This document shows positions 1-9,200 of a stretch of DNA of 64,000 bases, piece by piece. The notes under the pieces were generated by a model that saw nothing but the letters and a program-made list of their open reading frames with translations, made no database searches and was not told where the DNA came from. The position numbers were made by a program, and so were the translations under genes. The stretch is from Sandaracinus amylolyticus (GTDB taxonomy: Bacteria > Myxococcota_A > Polyangia > Polyangiales > Sandaracinaceae). The stretch's first letter is position 1; each line of letters starts with the position of its first letter. The stretch covers positions 5,332,001 to 5,396,000 of the forward strand of contig NZ_CP070225.1 of NCBI RefSeq assembly GCF_021631985.1. Reading direction: 5' to 3'.

Positions 1-147
1 GCCGAACTGATCGAGCAGGCCGCGCGTGACCTTGTACGCGCCCTGATAGTGGCCGACCTCTTCGCCCATGACGAAGACGCGAGGATCGCGCTCCATCTCC
101 TCGGCCATCGCTTCCTTGAGCGCATCGCGATAGGTGATCTCGCGCAT
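1..147 (-). CDS. pdhB: Pyruvate dehydrogenase E1 component, beta subunit (N-terminal 49 residues only)
   Basis: The frame begins with ATG at 147 and runs off the left edge, giving [20 protein letters not shown] and then an EEVG motif. This is the typical start of the beta subunit of the pyruvate (or branched-chain 2-oxoacid) dehydrogenase E1 enzyme. The ATG shares one base with the TGA of the alpha-subunit gene upstream (TGATG), so the two subunits are probably translationally coupled. E1 is a heterotetramer that decarboxylates pyruvate with thiamine diphosphate and passes the acyl group to E2 lipoyl domains. The rest of the gene lies outside the window, so pyruvate cannot be separated from a branched-chain substrate here. 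Confidence 0.9.
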   Translation of the reverse strand, partial: MREITYRDALKEAMAEEMERDPRVFVMGEEVGHYQGAYKVTRGLLDQFG

Positions 148-1178
148 CACGCGCCTCCTCCCTCGCGCGGCCCGTCGCCGCTCGTCGTCCTGGCCAAGAC
201 GTAGTCGAGCATCGACGACTCCTTCGCGGGCTCGCTCTCGTCCGCGAACTTCACCGCGTCGGCGACCTCTTCCTCGACCTGCGCCTCGATGCGCGCGACG
301 TCGTCCTCGCTCGCGCCCGCCTCGAGCAGGCGCTGCCGCGCGATGCGCACGGGGTCGCCCTTGCGCTTGCGCTCCTCGACCTCCTCGCTCGTGCGGTACT
401 TGCCGGGATCCGACATCGAGTGACCGCGGAAGCGATAGGTGAGGATCTCGATCAGCGTCGGACCTTCACCGTCACGCGCGCGCGCCACCGCCTTCGCGAT
501 GCGGTCGCGCACCTCGATCACGTCCTGCCCCTCGAAGCGATCGCGCGCCATGCCGTAGCCCGGCGCCTTGTCGGTGATGTCCTTCGCGGGCAGCGTGCGC
601 TCGAGGGGCGTGCCCATCGAGTACATGTTGTTCTCGCAGACGAACACCACGGGCAGCTTCCAGAGCCCCGCGAGCGAGAGCCCCTCGTGGAACCCGCCGA
701 TGTTCGTCGCGCCCTCGCCGAAGAAGCAGAGCACGACCTCGTCGTTCTTCAGGTACTTGCACCGGAAGCCGACGCCTGCGGCGAGCGAGCAGTGCCCGCC
801 GACGATGCCGTGGCCGCCGAGGAACCGGTTGGGCCCGTCGAACATGTGCATCGAGCCGCCGAGACCGCGCGCGCACCCGGCGTCCTTGCCGAAGAGCTCG
901 GCCATCACGCCGCGCGCGCTGGTGCCGCGCGTCAGCGCGAAGCCGTGGTCGCGATAGGTCGTGATGATCCAGTCGGTCTTGCGGATCGCTGCCTCGACGC
1001 CGACCGCGATCGCCTCCTGCCCGATGTAGAGATGCAGGAAGCCACCGATCTTGCCCTGCACGTAGGCCCGCGCTGCTTCCTCCTCGATGCGCCGGATCAG
1101 CTGCATCGAGTGGAACATCCGCGCGAGCTCGTCGCGCGCTGCGGGGGCCTCGCCGGGCTGCATGTCCAGAGAGCCCAT
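147..1178 (-). CDS. pdhA: Pyruvate dehydrogenase E1 component, alpha subunit
   Basis: This 343-residue protein has the usual length of the E1 alpha subunit. The thiamine diphosphate-binding motif is visible as [13 protein letters not shown] followed about 20 residues later by CENN. The family's conserved loop reads [22 protein letters not shown] and GGHGIVGG near residues 105-125 are also family-typical. The ATG at 1178 follows a strong GGAGGAACG ribosome site. The partner beta gene overlaps its stop codon. The enzyme converts pyruvate to acetyl groups carried on E2 in the cytoplasm. The alpha/beta layout is known from Gram-positive, mitochondrial and many myxobacterial complexes. A 2-oxoisovalerate dehydrogenase remains a less likely alternative. 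Confidence 0.93.
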   Translation of the reverse strand: MGSLDMQPGEAPAARDELARMFHSMQLIRRIEEEAARAYVQGKIGGFLHLYIGQEAIAVGVEAAIRKTDWIITTYRDHGFALTRGTSARGVMAELFGKDAGCARGLGGSMHMFDGPNRFLGGHGIVGGHCSLAAGVGFRCKYLKNDEVVLCFFGEGATNIGGFHEGLSLAGLWKLPVVFVCENNMYSMGTPLERTLPAKDITDKAPGYGMARDRFEGQDVIEVRDRIAKAVARARDGEGPTLIEILTYRFRGHSMSDPGKYRTSEEVEERKRKGDPVRIARQRLLEAGASEDDVARIEAQVEEEVADAVKFADESEPAKESSMLDYVLARTTSGDGPREGGGA

Positions 1179-1234
1179 CGTTCCTCCAAAGGGGGGCGGA
1201 GCCTAGCACGAAAAGAAAGACGTCACGCCATCGG

Positions 1235-1260
1235 GGCGATCGTTCGATCGCCTTGTTTTT
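1235..1260 (+). terminator. Intrinsic-terminator-like hairpin, plus orientation, upstream of pdhA
   Basis: GGCGATCG (1235-1242) and CGATCGCC (1245-1252) form a perfect 8-bp stem with a TT loop. On the plus strand it is followed by TTGTTTTT. No plus-strand gene precedes it, so it may block antisense transcription into pdhA, or the palindrome may be an operator for pdhA. It lies in the 308-base gap 1179-1486, which otherwise holds only the two further hairpins listed here. Confidence 0.45.
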
Positions 1261-1265
1261 CCTTT

Positions 1266-1288
1266 GACGCAGAGCGTCACTCTGCGTC
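1266..1288. repeat. Perfect 9-bp inverted repeat upstream of pdhA
   Basis: GACGCAGAG (1266-1274) and CTCTGCGTC (1280-1288) pair perfectly across a 5-base loop. The hairpin sits 13 bases from the palindrome at 1235-1252, in the likely promoter or leader region of pdhA. Its role is unknown. Confidence 0.4.
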
Positions 1289-1405
1289 GAGGCACCATTT
1301 CGTGCTGCAGCAGTTCTAGGGGCGCCAGCGGCCGCGAGCCAGGGTCGCACGAGACCCCGGACCACGAGAAGACCACCGCCCGAGCACGGACCGCAGAACG
1401 ACGTA

Positions 1406-1433
1406 GGCCCCGACCGCTCACGCGATCGGGGCC
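1406..1433 (-). terminator. Candidate terminator of the metalloprotease operon
   Basis: GGCCCCGA (1406-1413) pairs with TCGGGGCC (1426-1433) across a 12-base loop, about 50 bases past the stop of the minus-strand lipoprotein gene at 1487. No T-run follows on the minus strand, so this is at best a Rho-assisted or weak terminator. Confidence 0.4.
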
Positions 1434-1486
1434 TTCATCATGTGGAGCGACTCGCGCTCGATTGGCTCTCGGGAGCCTGCGTCAGA

Positions 1487-4400
1487 TCACAGCCAGCTCG
1501 TGATGCCGAAGATCCGCTGGACTTCGATGAGCGTCTCGAGGAACGACTCGTTGCGCTCGAGCTCACGCTGGCGGTTGCGGAGCTCGCGCTCCTGCTCCGG
1601 CGTGCGCGACGCGAGGGCCTCGAGCTCCGCGATGCGCGTCTGGTTCTGCGTCATCGAGAGGAGCAGCGCGAAGCCGAGCTGCTCTTCCTCGAGGTTGTAC
1701 TCGATGCGCGGGCGGACCTTCACCGCGACGTAGGCCACGTGGAGGCGGTTCGACTGGTACACGATGTAGTCGGCCTCGAGCGGGTCGGTGCACAGGTCGT
1801 GCGTCGCCTCGATCGCGGTGCCGAACGCACAGGTCGCGTCGCCGTCGGGCTGGGTGTCGGGGATGTCGAAGCCGTCGGCGTTGCCGAGCTTGAACACCGC
1901 GAGACGCTGCTCCCACGACGAGTCGTAGAAGACCGGGAACTCGGAGAGCGCGAACGCGGCCGCGTAGAAGCGGAGCACGTCGTTGCTCGTGCCACCGAGC
2001 GCGCTGCCCGGGAACACTTCCGTGTTCGGTCCACGGCACGGAACCAGGGCGCCGGTGCCCGGCGCGCGGCAGTTCGCGCGGTACCAGTTGACGTACTCGA
2101 GCGTCGCGTCGCCGCCCGCGTCCACCGTCACGCGCGGTGCGTACCAGTGCGGATCGTCGATCACGTAGCCGCCGAAGAGCTCCGTCATCTCGACCGGGAA
2201 CAGGTCGTAGAAGTTGATGAAGTAGCGCTCGTCGATCGTGAACGAGAGGCCCCAGTCACGGATCGTCAGTGCGCGCAGCGCGATGAGCTTGTCGAAGAAC
2301 GTGCCCGCGCGCTCGAGGCGCCAGAAGCCCTGCAGGCCCTCCTGGTACGCCGACCACGTGTAGAAGCCCTGACCGGGCGCGAGCGTGAACTCCGAGCCCG
2401 CCATGTCGGGCGTCTCGCCCATGTGGCGATAGGTGTCGGTCGTCGCGTCGTAGTCGTACGACCCGACGTCCGGCAGCTGCGCGAGGTACGAGAGGAAGTT
2501 CATCGAGTCGACCGACGCCATGAACTGGTCGTCGAAGCCGAGCGGGCCGGAGTCGCTGCCGAAGCCGGTCTCGTAGTAGTACCGGAAGAGCAGGTGCTGG
2601 TAGATCTTCGCCGCGTCGGGGATCCACCGCGTCGCGCGCGAGCCCGCGTAGAACGGACGGCGGAAGCGGCGGAAGTACGAGGTCGGATAGCTCGACTCCC
2701 ACGAGGTGCGCATGTTCGCGGTCACCTCGAGGAACGACTCACCCGCGTCGAACGTGCTGCACCACGAGATGTCGTTGAGGCGCGAGTTCGAGCAGAAGAG
2801 GTAGTTGACCGGGTAGTAGTCGAGCGGCGCCGAGGGCGCGCGGTACGCCGCGCCGGCGACGTAGTCGACCATGTCCTCGTCGAAGTTCGAGCAGATGCAG
2901 TGGCGCGCCGCCTCGGGATCCGAGAGGTCGCCACAGGGCACGGGGATCGACGAGTAGCGCGGGTTCGAGACACAGCGCTGCGTGACCGCCTGGCCGGGCG
3001 CGAGGCCCGACGAGCCGGCCGCCATCGGGCACTGCGCGTCGACGCGGCACTGATCACCACCGCGGTACCACGTCCAGAGCTCGCGCTCGTGGAGATCGGA
3101 GCGGAGGAGGTCGTTGCGCGACGTGCCCGGCTCTTCGTGGCGCGGGTCGCCCTCGAACGACTCGATCATGTTGAAGTAGTTGAAGTACACCGCGCCGCGG
3201 TCGTAGAACCCGATGCCCATCGAGTCCGACTCGTCGCCGGGATAGTCCATCGTGGACGACGTGGTGTAGTTGCCGAGACCGCGCTCCTGGCGCTGGCTGC
3301 GGATGTTCTGGAACTCCTGCAGCCAGACGTTCGTCTCGACGTCGGTGAGGACGCCGTTGCGGTCAGCGTCGAACTCCGTCATCAGCGGGAGCGCGCACGA
3401 GCGGCGCGCGCCCGCGAGGTCGGTGCAGTCGTCCGACATCTCGATGTTGAAGTACGCCGGGTTGTAGTGATCGCGATCGAGCGTCGCGCCGAAGTTGTGC
3501 TCGAGGCCGAGGCCGTGACCGAGCTCGTGCTGCATGACCGCGCGGTGGAACGCCTGCGCCCAGCGGAGGCGCGCCGTCGGGAGCGCGACGCCGTCGAACG
3601 CATTCGCCCAGTAGCGGCCGTACTGGCTGATGAGCTGGTACTCGTTCTCGAAGAGCATGCAGGTCCCCGACTCGCCGAGGAGCTGCTCGCGACGGCGCTC
3701 CGCCATCACGTCGCCGAGGAACGCATCGCGCGAGGGCGACGCACGATCACGCACCGCGTCCGCGAACTGCGCGGGGCTCGACACGCCGTAGCGCGACGCG
3801 AGCTCCTGCTCCACCGAGGTCGGGGTACGACCGGTCGCGACGCGGCTCGTGGCCTGGATCTCCGCCGGGCGGGTCGCCTGGAAGGTCTCCATCGCGACGC
3901 CGTCGGTGAAGCGACGCTCGAGGCCGCTGCCCGCGATGTTCTGCATGCGCTCGCTCAGCAGCTGCGCGCGCGCCTCGCTGCCGTGGAGCCGCTCGACGCG
4001 CGCCGCGTGCGTCTCGATCACGTCCTCGAAGTGCGCGTGCAGATCGGTCGGGAGCGAGGGACGCGGGCCACCGCCCGTGCCGCCGCCCGCCGCCGCGCCG
4101 GGCGCGAGGCCGACCGGCGAGCGGACGCGACCGAGGCTCTCGAAGTACTGGCGGATCTCCTCGCCCTCGAAGAGCGGGTCCGCCGGCTCCTCGCCGCGCA
4201 GGATCGGCCAGATGTTGAGCGCGATCTGCGAGACGTTGTCGAGGCAGAGGCCGCCCATGTTGACGGGCGAGATCACCGCCTCACCGGTGAGCGGATCCTG
4301 GTTCGGCTGCATGACGCCGCACCAGCCCGCGCCCGCGCCGCTGACGTAGTTGAAGAACTGGTAGCGGAGGTCGCCGAGCTGCTGACACGCCGCGCCGGGG

Positions 4401-6196
4401 TTGCGGTCGCAGTCGTTGACGTCGAGGACGAGCATGCACTCGGTGCCGCGGAAGCGGTACTCGTACGCGTCGACGATCTCGTTGCCGTCGCCGTCGACGT
4501 CGTAGTCCGCGAAGTCCGTCGGGTTCGTGAGATCCGCCGGGCCCTCGATCCAGCAGTCGAACGGATTCTCTTCGTTACGCTCCTCGGGGCGCACGAAGTA
4601 GTTCGACACGTGCGCGCAGTCCATCGTGTCGCGGTCCACCTCGGGCGAGAGGAACCCTTCACGGCCGTAGCAGTACTGCGTCGGATCCGCGCTCTGCATC
4701 GCGACGCGCGCGCCGGTCGGCGGCGGCGGCACGGTGACACCACCGATGTTGCGGCCCTCGCGCTGCTCGCGATTGCCGCGCATGAACGCGTCGTTCCACT
4801 GCGCGACGAGCTCGAACGCGCTGCGCGTCAGGTACGTCGGATAGTCCGCCGAGAGCGTGTAGTGGACCGCGCGGACCGGACGCTCGTGGAGCGGCACGGT
4901 GCAGCGACGCGCGTGCTGATCGCACACCGAGCCGCCGTTCGCGCCCGCGCCACCGTCGTAGCGACCGCTGCACTGCCAGTCCGCGATGCACTCCTGATCA
5001 CGGAGCGAGTCCGAGTAGAAGTTGTGACGAAGGCGGTAGTAGGTGAGGAAGTCGGTCTCACCGAGCTCGTTCGTCAGACCGCCGACGCAGAGGTGCTGCG
5101 TCGTGTCGCAGACGATCTCGCACTCGATGCCGAACTCGGGGTCGCAGCCCGGATCGCAGTCGAGGTTCGTGTCGCAGCGGCGGCCGATCGTCGAGCGATC
5201 GTCACCACCGCGCGTGTACGTGCGCGACTCGGTGCGGATGATGCCGAAGCGATCGTACTCGCTGTTCGCGAGGGTCTCGGTCGCGTACTCGTGGTTCGGC
5301 GGGATGCGGAGGAACGCGTCGCGCACCGTGATGCGGATCGACGTCTCGCAGAGCGCGTCGACGCACTGGAGCGGAGTCCAGAGCTCCTGCGTGACGAACG
5401 ACATGTAGTGGACCGCGTCGCGCTGATCGGTCGGCCACTCCTCGAGGAAGCGGTAGCAGGCCGCGTCGCTCTCGCCGCTCGGGTCGCACGCGGCCTCGTC
5501 GCTGAGGCGCACGAACTGCGGGGCCCACTCGGCGGGCAGATCACAGCGCGCGTCGGGGTTCTCGGGGTCCGCGCACAGACCCTCGTCGAGCACGCCGAGC
5601 GGCACCGACTCGCGGCGGAACGTGCCGAAGAGCTGGTCGATCTCGAGGCCGGCGCCGAAGAGGCCCCAGGTCACGAGGTTCTGCGACCAGTCGACGCGCA
5701 CGAAGCGGCGGTCGTACCAGCGACGATCGGTGTTCTCGCTCACCACGTTGCCGGGCTCGCCGGTCACCGGGTTGAAGTCCTGCCGAACGTCGAAGTGACC
5801 CGAGATGCGATACGCCGCGAGCGGCTGACCGCGGAACTCGGGGTCACGCGCGTCCGCCGACGAGCCCTGCACGATCTCGCTCGAGCGATACGCGAACAGG
5901 AAGTTCTCGTCGACGACCCAGCGGATGCGACCGACGACGCCCGACTGCGACGCGATGTCGAAGTTGGCAGTCGCGCCCGGCCACGGAGCGCCGGCGCCGG
6001 CGGCGCCGATCGCCCACGACTCGCTGTCCGAGAGGTCGACGACGGTGTGGGTGAACCACCACTCGCCCTCGAACACGCTCTTGTCGATCAGGTTGGTCTG
6101 CACGCGGTCGATCCGCGGGCCCGGCTCGCAGCCGGACACCGCGATCGCCGCGAGCGCGGCGAGCAGCGCGAGAGGGCGGAGCTTGCTGGAGATCAT
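1487..6196 (-). CDS. Giant metzincin-type zinc metalloprotease lipoprotein (paralogue B)
   Basis: This 1569-residue protein starts with a classic lipoprotein signal (MISSKLRPLALLAALAAIAV, lipobox Cys23). The zinc-site signature HELGHGLGLEH spans residues 890-900 and fits HExxHxxGxxH. A Met-turn STMDY has its Met at about 983, as in metzincins. Between them lies an EF-hand-like loop, DADRNGVLTDVE. The N-terminal half carries Cys-rich clusters and further Asp-rich loops. The C-terminus is a charged, probably coiled-coil segment. I chose ATG 6196 because it gives a short basic n-region. ATG 6241 has a good GAGGAG site 10 bases after the upstream stop and would add 15 residues. It is a paralogue of the gene just upstream and probably acts at the cell surface or outer membrane. 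The substrate is unknown. Confidence 0.85.
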   Translation of the reverse strand: MISSKLRPLALLAALAAIAVSGCEPGPRIDRVQTNLIDKSVFEGEWWFTHTVVDLSDSESWAIGAAGAGAPWPGATANFDIASQSGVVGRIRWVVDENFLFAYRSSEIVQGSSADARDPEFRGQPLAAYRISGHFDVRQDFNPVTGEPGNVVSENTDRRWYDRRFVRVDWSQNLVTWGLFGAGLEIDQLFGTFRRESVPLGVLDEGLCADPENPDARCDLPAEWAPQFVRLSDEAACDPSGESDAACYRFLEEWPTDQRDAVHYMSFVTQELWTPLQCVDALCETSIRITVRDAFLRIPPNHEYATETLANSEYDRFGIIRTESRTYTRGGDDRSTIGRRCDTNLDCDPGCDPEFGIECEIVCDTTQHLCVGGLTNELGETDFLTYYRLRHNFYSDSLRDQECIADWQCSGRYDGGAGANGGSVCDQHARRCTVPLHERPVRAVHYTLSADYPTYLTRSAFELVAQWNDAFMRGNREQREGRNIGGVTVPPPPTGARVAMQSADPTQYCYGREGFLSPEVDRDTMDCAHVSNYFVRPEERNEENPFDCWIEGPADLTNPTDFADYDVDGDGNEIVDAYEYRFRGTECMLVLDVNDCDRNPGAACQQLGDLRYQFFNYVSGAGAGWCGVMQPNQDPLTGEAVISPVNMGGLCLDNVSQIALNIWPILRGEEPADPLFEGEEIRQYFESLGRVRSPVGLAPGAAAGGGTGGGPRPSLPTDLHAHFEDVIETHAARVERLHGSEARAQLLSERMQNIAGSGLERRFTDGVAMETFQATRPAEIQATSRVATGRTPTSVEQELASRYGVSSPAQFADAVRDRASPSRDAFLGDVMAERRREQLLGESGTCMLFENEYQLISQYGRYWANAFDGVALPTARLRWAQAFHRAVMQHELGHGLGLEHNFGATLDRDHYNPAYFNIEMSDDCTDLAGARRSCALPLMTEFDADRNGVLTDVETNVWLQEFQNIRSQRQERGLGNYTTSSTMDYPGDESDSMGIGFYDRGAVYFNYFNMIESFEGDPRHEEPGTSRNDLLRSDLHERELWTWYRGGDQCRVDAQCPMAAGSSGLAPGQAVTQRCVSNPRYSSIPVPCGDLSDPEAARHCICSNFDEDMVDYVAGAAYRAPSAPLDYYPVNYLFCSNSRLNDISWCSTFDAGESFLEVTANMRTSWESSYPTSYFRRFRRPFYAGSRATRWIPDAAKIYQHLLFRYYYETGFGSDSGPLGFDDQFMASVDSMNFLSYLAQLPDVGSYDYDATTDTYRHMGETPDMAGSEFTLAPGQGFYTWSAYQEGLQGFWRLERAGTFFDKLIALRALTIRDWGLSFTIDERYFINFYDLFPVEMTELFGGYVIDDPHWYAPRVTVDAGGDATLEYVNWYRANCRAPGTGALVPCRGPNTEVFPGSALGGTSNDVLRFYAAAFALSEFPVFYDSSWEQRLAVFKLGNADGFDIPDTQPDGDATCAFGTAIEATHDLCTDPLEADYIVYQSNRLHVAYVAVKVRPRIEYNLEEEQLGFALLLSMTQNQTRIAELEALASRTPEQERELRNRQRELERNESFLETLIEVQRIFGITSWL

Positions 6197-6251
6197 GGTC
6201 GTCGCCTCGGAGGTCCGGAGGTTCTTCGGGTGCATGCTCATCGCTCGCTCC

Positions 6252-9200
6252 TCAGATCTCCGGCCGGGTGTACGTGAACGGGAACTGGATTCCGAACTCG
6301 CGCTCGAGCTGGACGAGGTAGCCGAAGAACGACTCGAGCTGGACCACGCGACCGTCGAGGCGCTCGACCTCGTCGTTGATGCGCGTGGAGTCGGGCCGTC
6401 CGTCGCCGAGGCGCGGGATGGTGTAACCGAGCGCCGCGAGGCGCGTGCGGTCCGCCGGCGGGATGTTGTTCTCGTCGTTCGGCGTGCCACCGAAGTCGCC
6501 GCGGAACTGACGCAGGCAGCGCAGGATGAACGCCGAGTCACGCGCCTCGCGGACCATCGCGAAGGCGATCGACTCCTGGTCGATCAGACCACCCTCTTCC
6601 GGCGTGAGCTGCCACGCGAGGTAGCTCTTGCCGAAACGAGTGCTGGTGTAGCGGACGTAGTCGACGCCCTCGGTGCCCTCGGGAGCGTTGCAGTCGCCCT
6701 GGCCCTCGACACAGAGGAACAGCTGCGTCTGGAACGTCGTGTCGTAATAGACCGGGAACTCCGAGAGACCGAAGATCGTCGCGTACGACTGCAGGAGGAA
6801 GTTGTCGCCGCCGTTGAGGACGAACATCCGCTCTGCGGGGTTCGGACGATAGGTGATGTCCGCGGGGTGCGGGCGGCAGGTCGTCGACCCGGGGGTCGAG
6901 CAGTCGCCGCGATAGAAGTCCATGTAGAGCGTGCGCGGATTGCGGCACTGCGGGAACGAGCTCGATGCGTCGCAGATGACGCGCGGCATGTACTCGCCCG
7001 GCTGGTCCGCGATCATTCCCGTGAAGATCTGGTTAATCTCGTTCGGGAAGAGGTCGTACATGTTCGTGTAGAACACGAGCTCCGCACCGTAGAACGGCGA
7101 CAGACCACGCAGCGTCAGCAGCTGCATCGTGATGATCTTGTCGTAGAGCGATCCGATTCGCTCGATGCGGTTGATGCCGGTCAGACCCGCCTGATAGACC
7201 GAGCCGAAGAAGCGGCCCTGTCCGAGTCGAATCTGGAGCTGGCCAGTCGGCGAGTCGGGGTTCGAGTTGAACCGCTCGTACCACTGGTAACCGGAGTTCC
7301 ACTGGTACGCGCCGACGCCCGGCGAGCCGAGGATGCGCGCGAAGAAGTTCAGCGTGTCCGCGGTCGCGAGGAACTGATCGTAGAAGCCCCACGCGCCGGT
7401 CGTGTCGCGGAACTCCGGATCGTTCTGGTAGCGGTACAGCAGGTTCTGCTCGATGTTGAGCAGCGGGAAGAGGTACCGCGTGAGGCCGTTGATGTAGCCG
7501 TTGATCGTGAACGTGCGGCGGTAGCGGCGGAACGCCGAGAAGATGTAGTTGCGCTCGTACGACTCCATCGCGTTCCGCACGATCTCGCGGAACGAGTCAC
7601 CCTCGTCGAAGAGGTTGCACCACGGGAGCGTGCGGGTGTTCGCGCGGATGTCGTCGCAGTAGCGGAACGTCACCGGCACGAAGTCGGGCGTGGTGGGCAG
7701 CGTCTCGCTGAACTCCGCGACGTCCTGATCGAAGTTCGAGCAGATGCCGCCGCCGGCCGACGTCGGGTTCGCGACGCAGGTCTGCGTCAGGCCCGTCGTC
7801 ATGTTCGTCTCGAGCAGCTCGGCCGCGCGGGCGCCGCCGACCGCGTACGGGCAGTCGGTGTCCGCCTCGCAGCGCTCGCCGCCGCGGTACCACTTGATGC
7901 CGACGCGCTGGAAGCCCTCGGCGATCGTGCCGTCGGCGCGCACGCCGGCCGGGTTGATCTGCTCGAGCGGCAGTCGCGACGTGCGGTTGTCGTAGATGTC
8001 GACGATGTCGCCGTAGCCGAAGCGGATGGCCATGCGGTCGTAGTGGCCCGCGCCCTGGATGCGCTCGTACCACTGCGCCGTGTAGTCCATCACCGACGCG
8101 TTCATCCACGTGTCGATGCCGGCGAGCTCGCGGAGGCGGCGCGCGTCCGCGTAGGCCGTCTCGAACGCCGTCACTTCCGCGGGGCTCAGGCCGGGCGTGC
8201 CGTCCGTGTCGAACGTCGCGGGGCTCGGGAGCGGGAAGCGACGATTGATGAGGTAGTAGTCATCTTCGTAGTTGTGGCTGTCGGCCGTGCCACCGAAGTC
8301 GTGCATGAGGCCGAGGCAGTGGCCCATCTCGTGGACCTGCGTGTCGCGATAGAGCCGGCGGTTGAGCTCGAACTCCACGCGCGCGCGCGGCCAGCTACGG
8401 TGCTGCATCACGAACCACATCACCGAGTGATCCGTGAACTCGGTCGGCATGTGGAACGCGTTGAGACCACTGCGGACGTTGAAGTCCGCGAAGTCGTCGA
8501 GGTGCTCGCCGATGCCGTGGCGGAACGGCGAGGCCTGCTCGAGCACGGCCTCGTTGAGCTCCGCGCCGGTCATCGTCGACGGCACGTTCGTGAGGCCCGC
8601 GAGGACGAGCGCGTCCTCGCCCGACACGAGACGACGCTCGATGTCGGTGCCCGCGAGCTCGCGCAGGCGCGAGTCGCTGAAGAGCTGCGCGCGACCCTCG
8701 GGGCCCTGCAGCCGCTCGGCGCGCGCCATCGCGCGCTCCATCACGTTGTCGATCTCGCCGCGCACGGCGGGATCGGCACCGACGCCCGCCTCGAGCGCGA
8801 CGCTGAAGTCGATGCGCGGCGGAGCCGGCAGGTCGACGCGGTTCGCGGCCTCGAGGAACGCGCGGATGTCCTCGCCGGTGAAGAACTCCTGATCGGTCGA
8901 GCGACCGTTGATCAGGTCGTAGGTCTGCATCGCGCGGGTGCGCTGCGACTGCATCGCAGGACCGCCGATGTTCGCGTCGCCGGTGAAGACCTCACCGGTG
9001 ATCGGATCGCCGCGGAGCTGCGCGACGCCGAGGAACGGCGTGCCCGGCTGATCGACGTAGCTCAGGAACTTGAAGCGGATGTCGCCGCGCTCCTGGCAAG
9101 TGATCGTCTCGCCCGCCGCCTCCGCCGCCGCCAGGGTCGCCTGGTTGCAGGTGTTGACGCGCAGGACGTTGACGCACTCGCTGCCTTCCATGCGCGCGCC

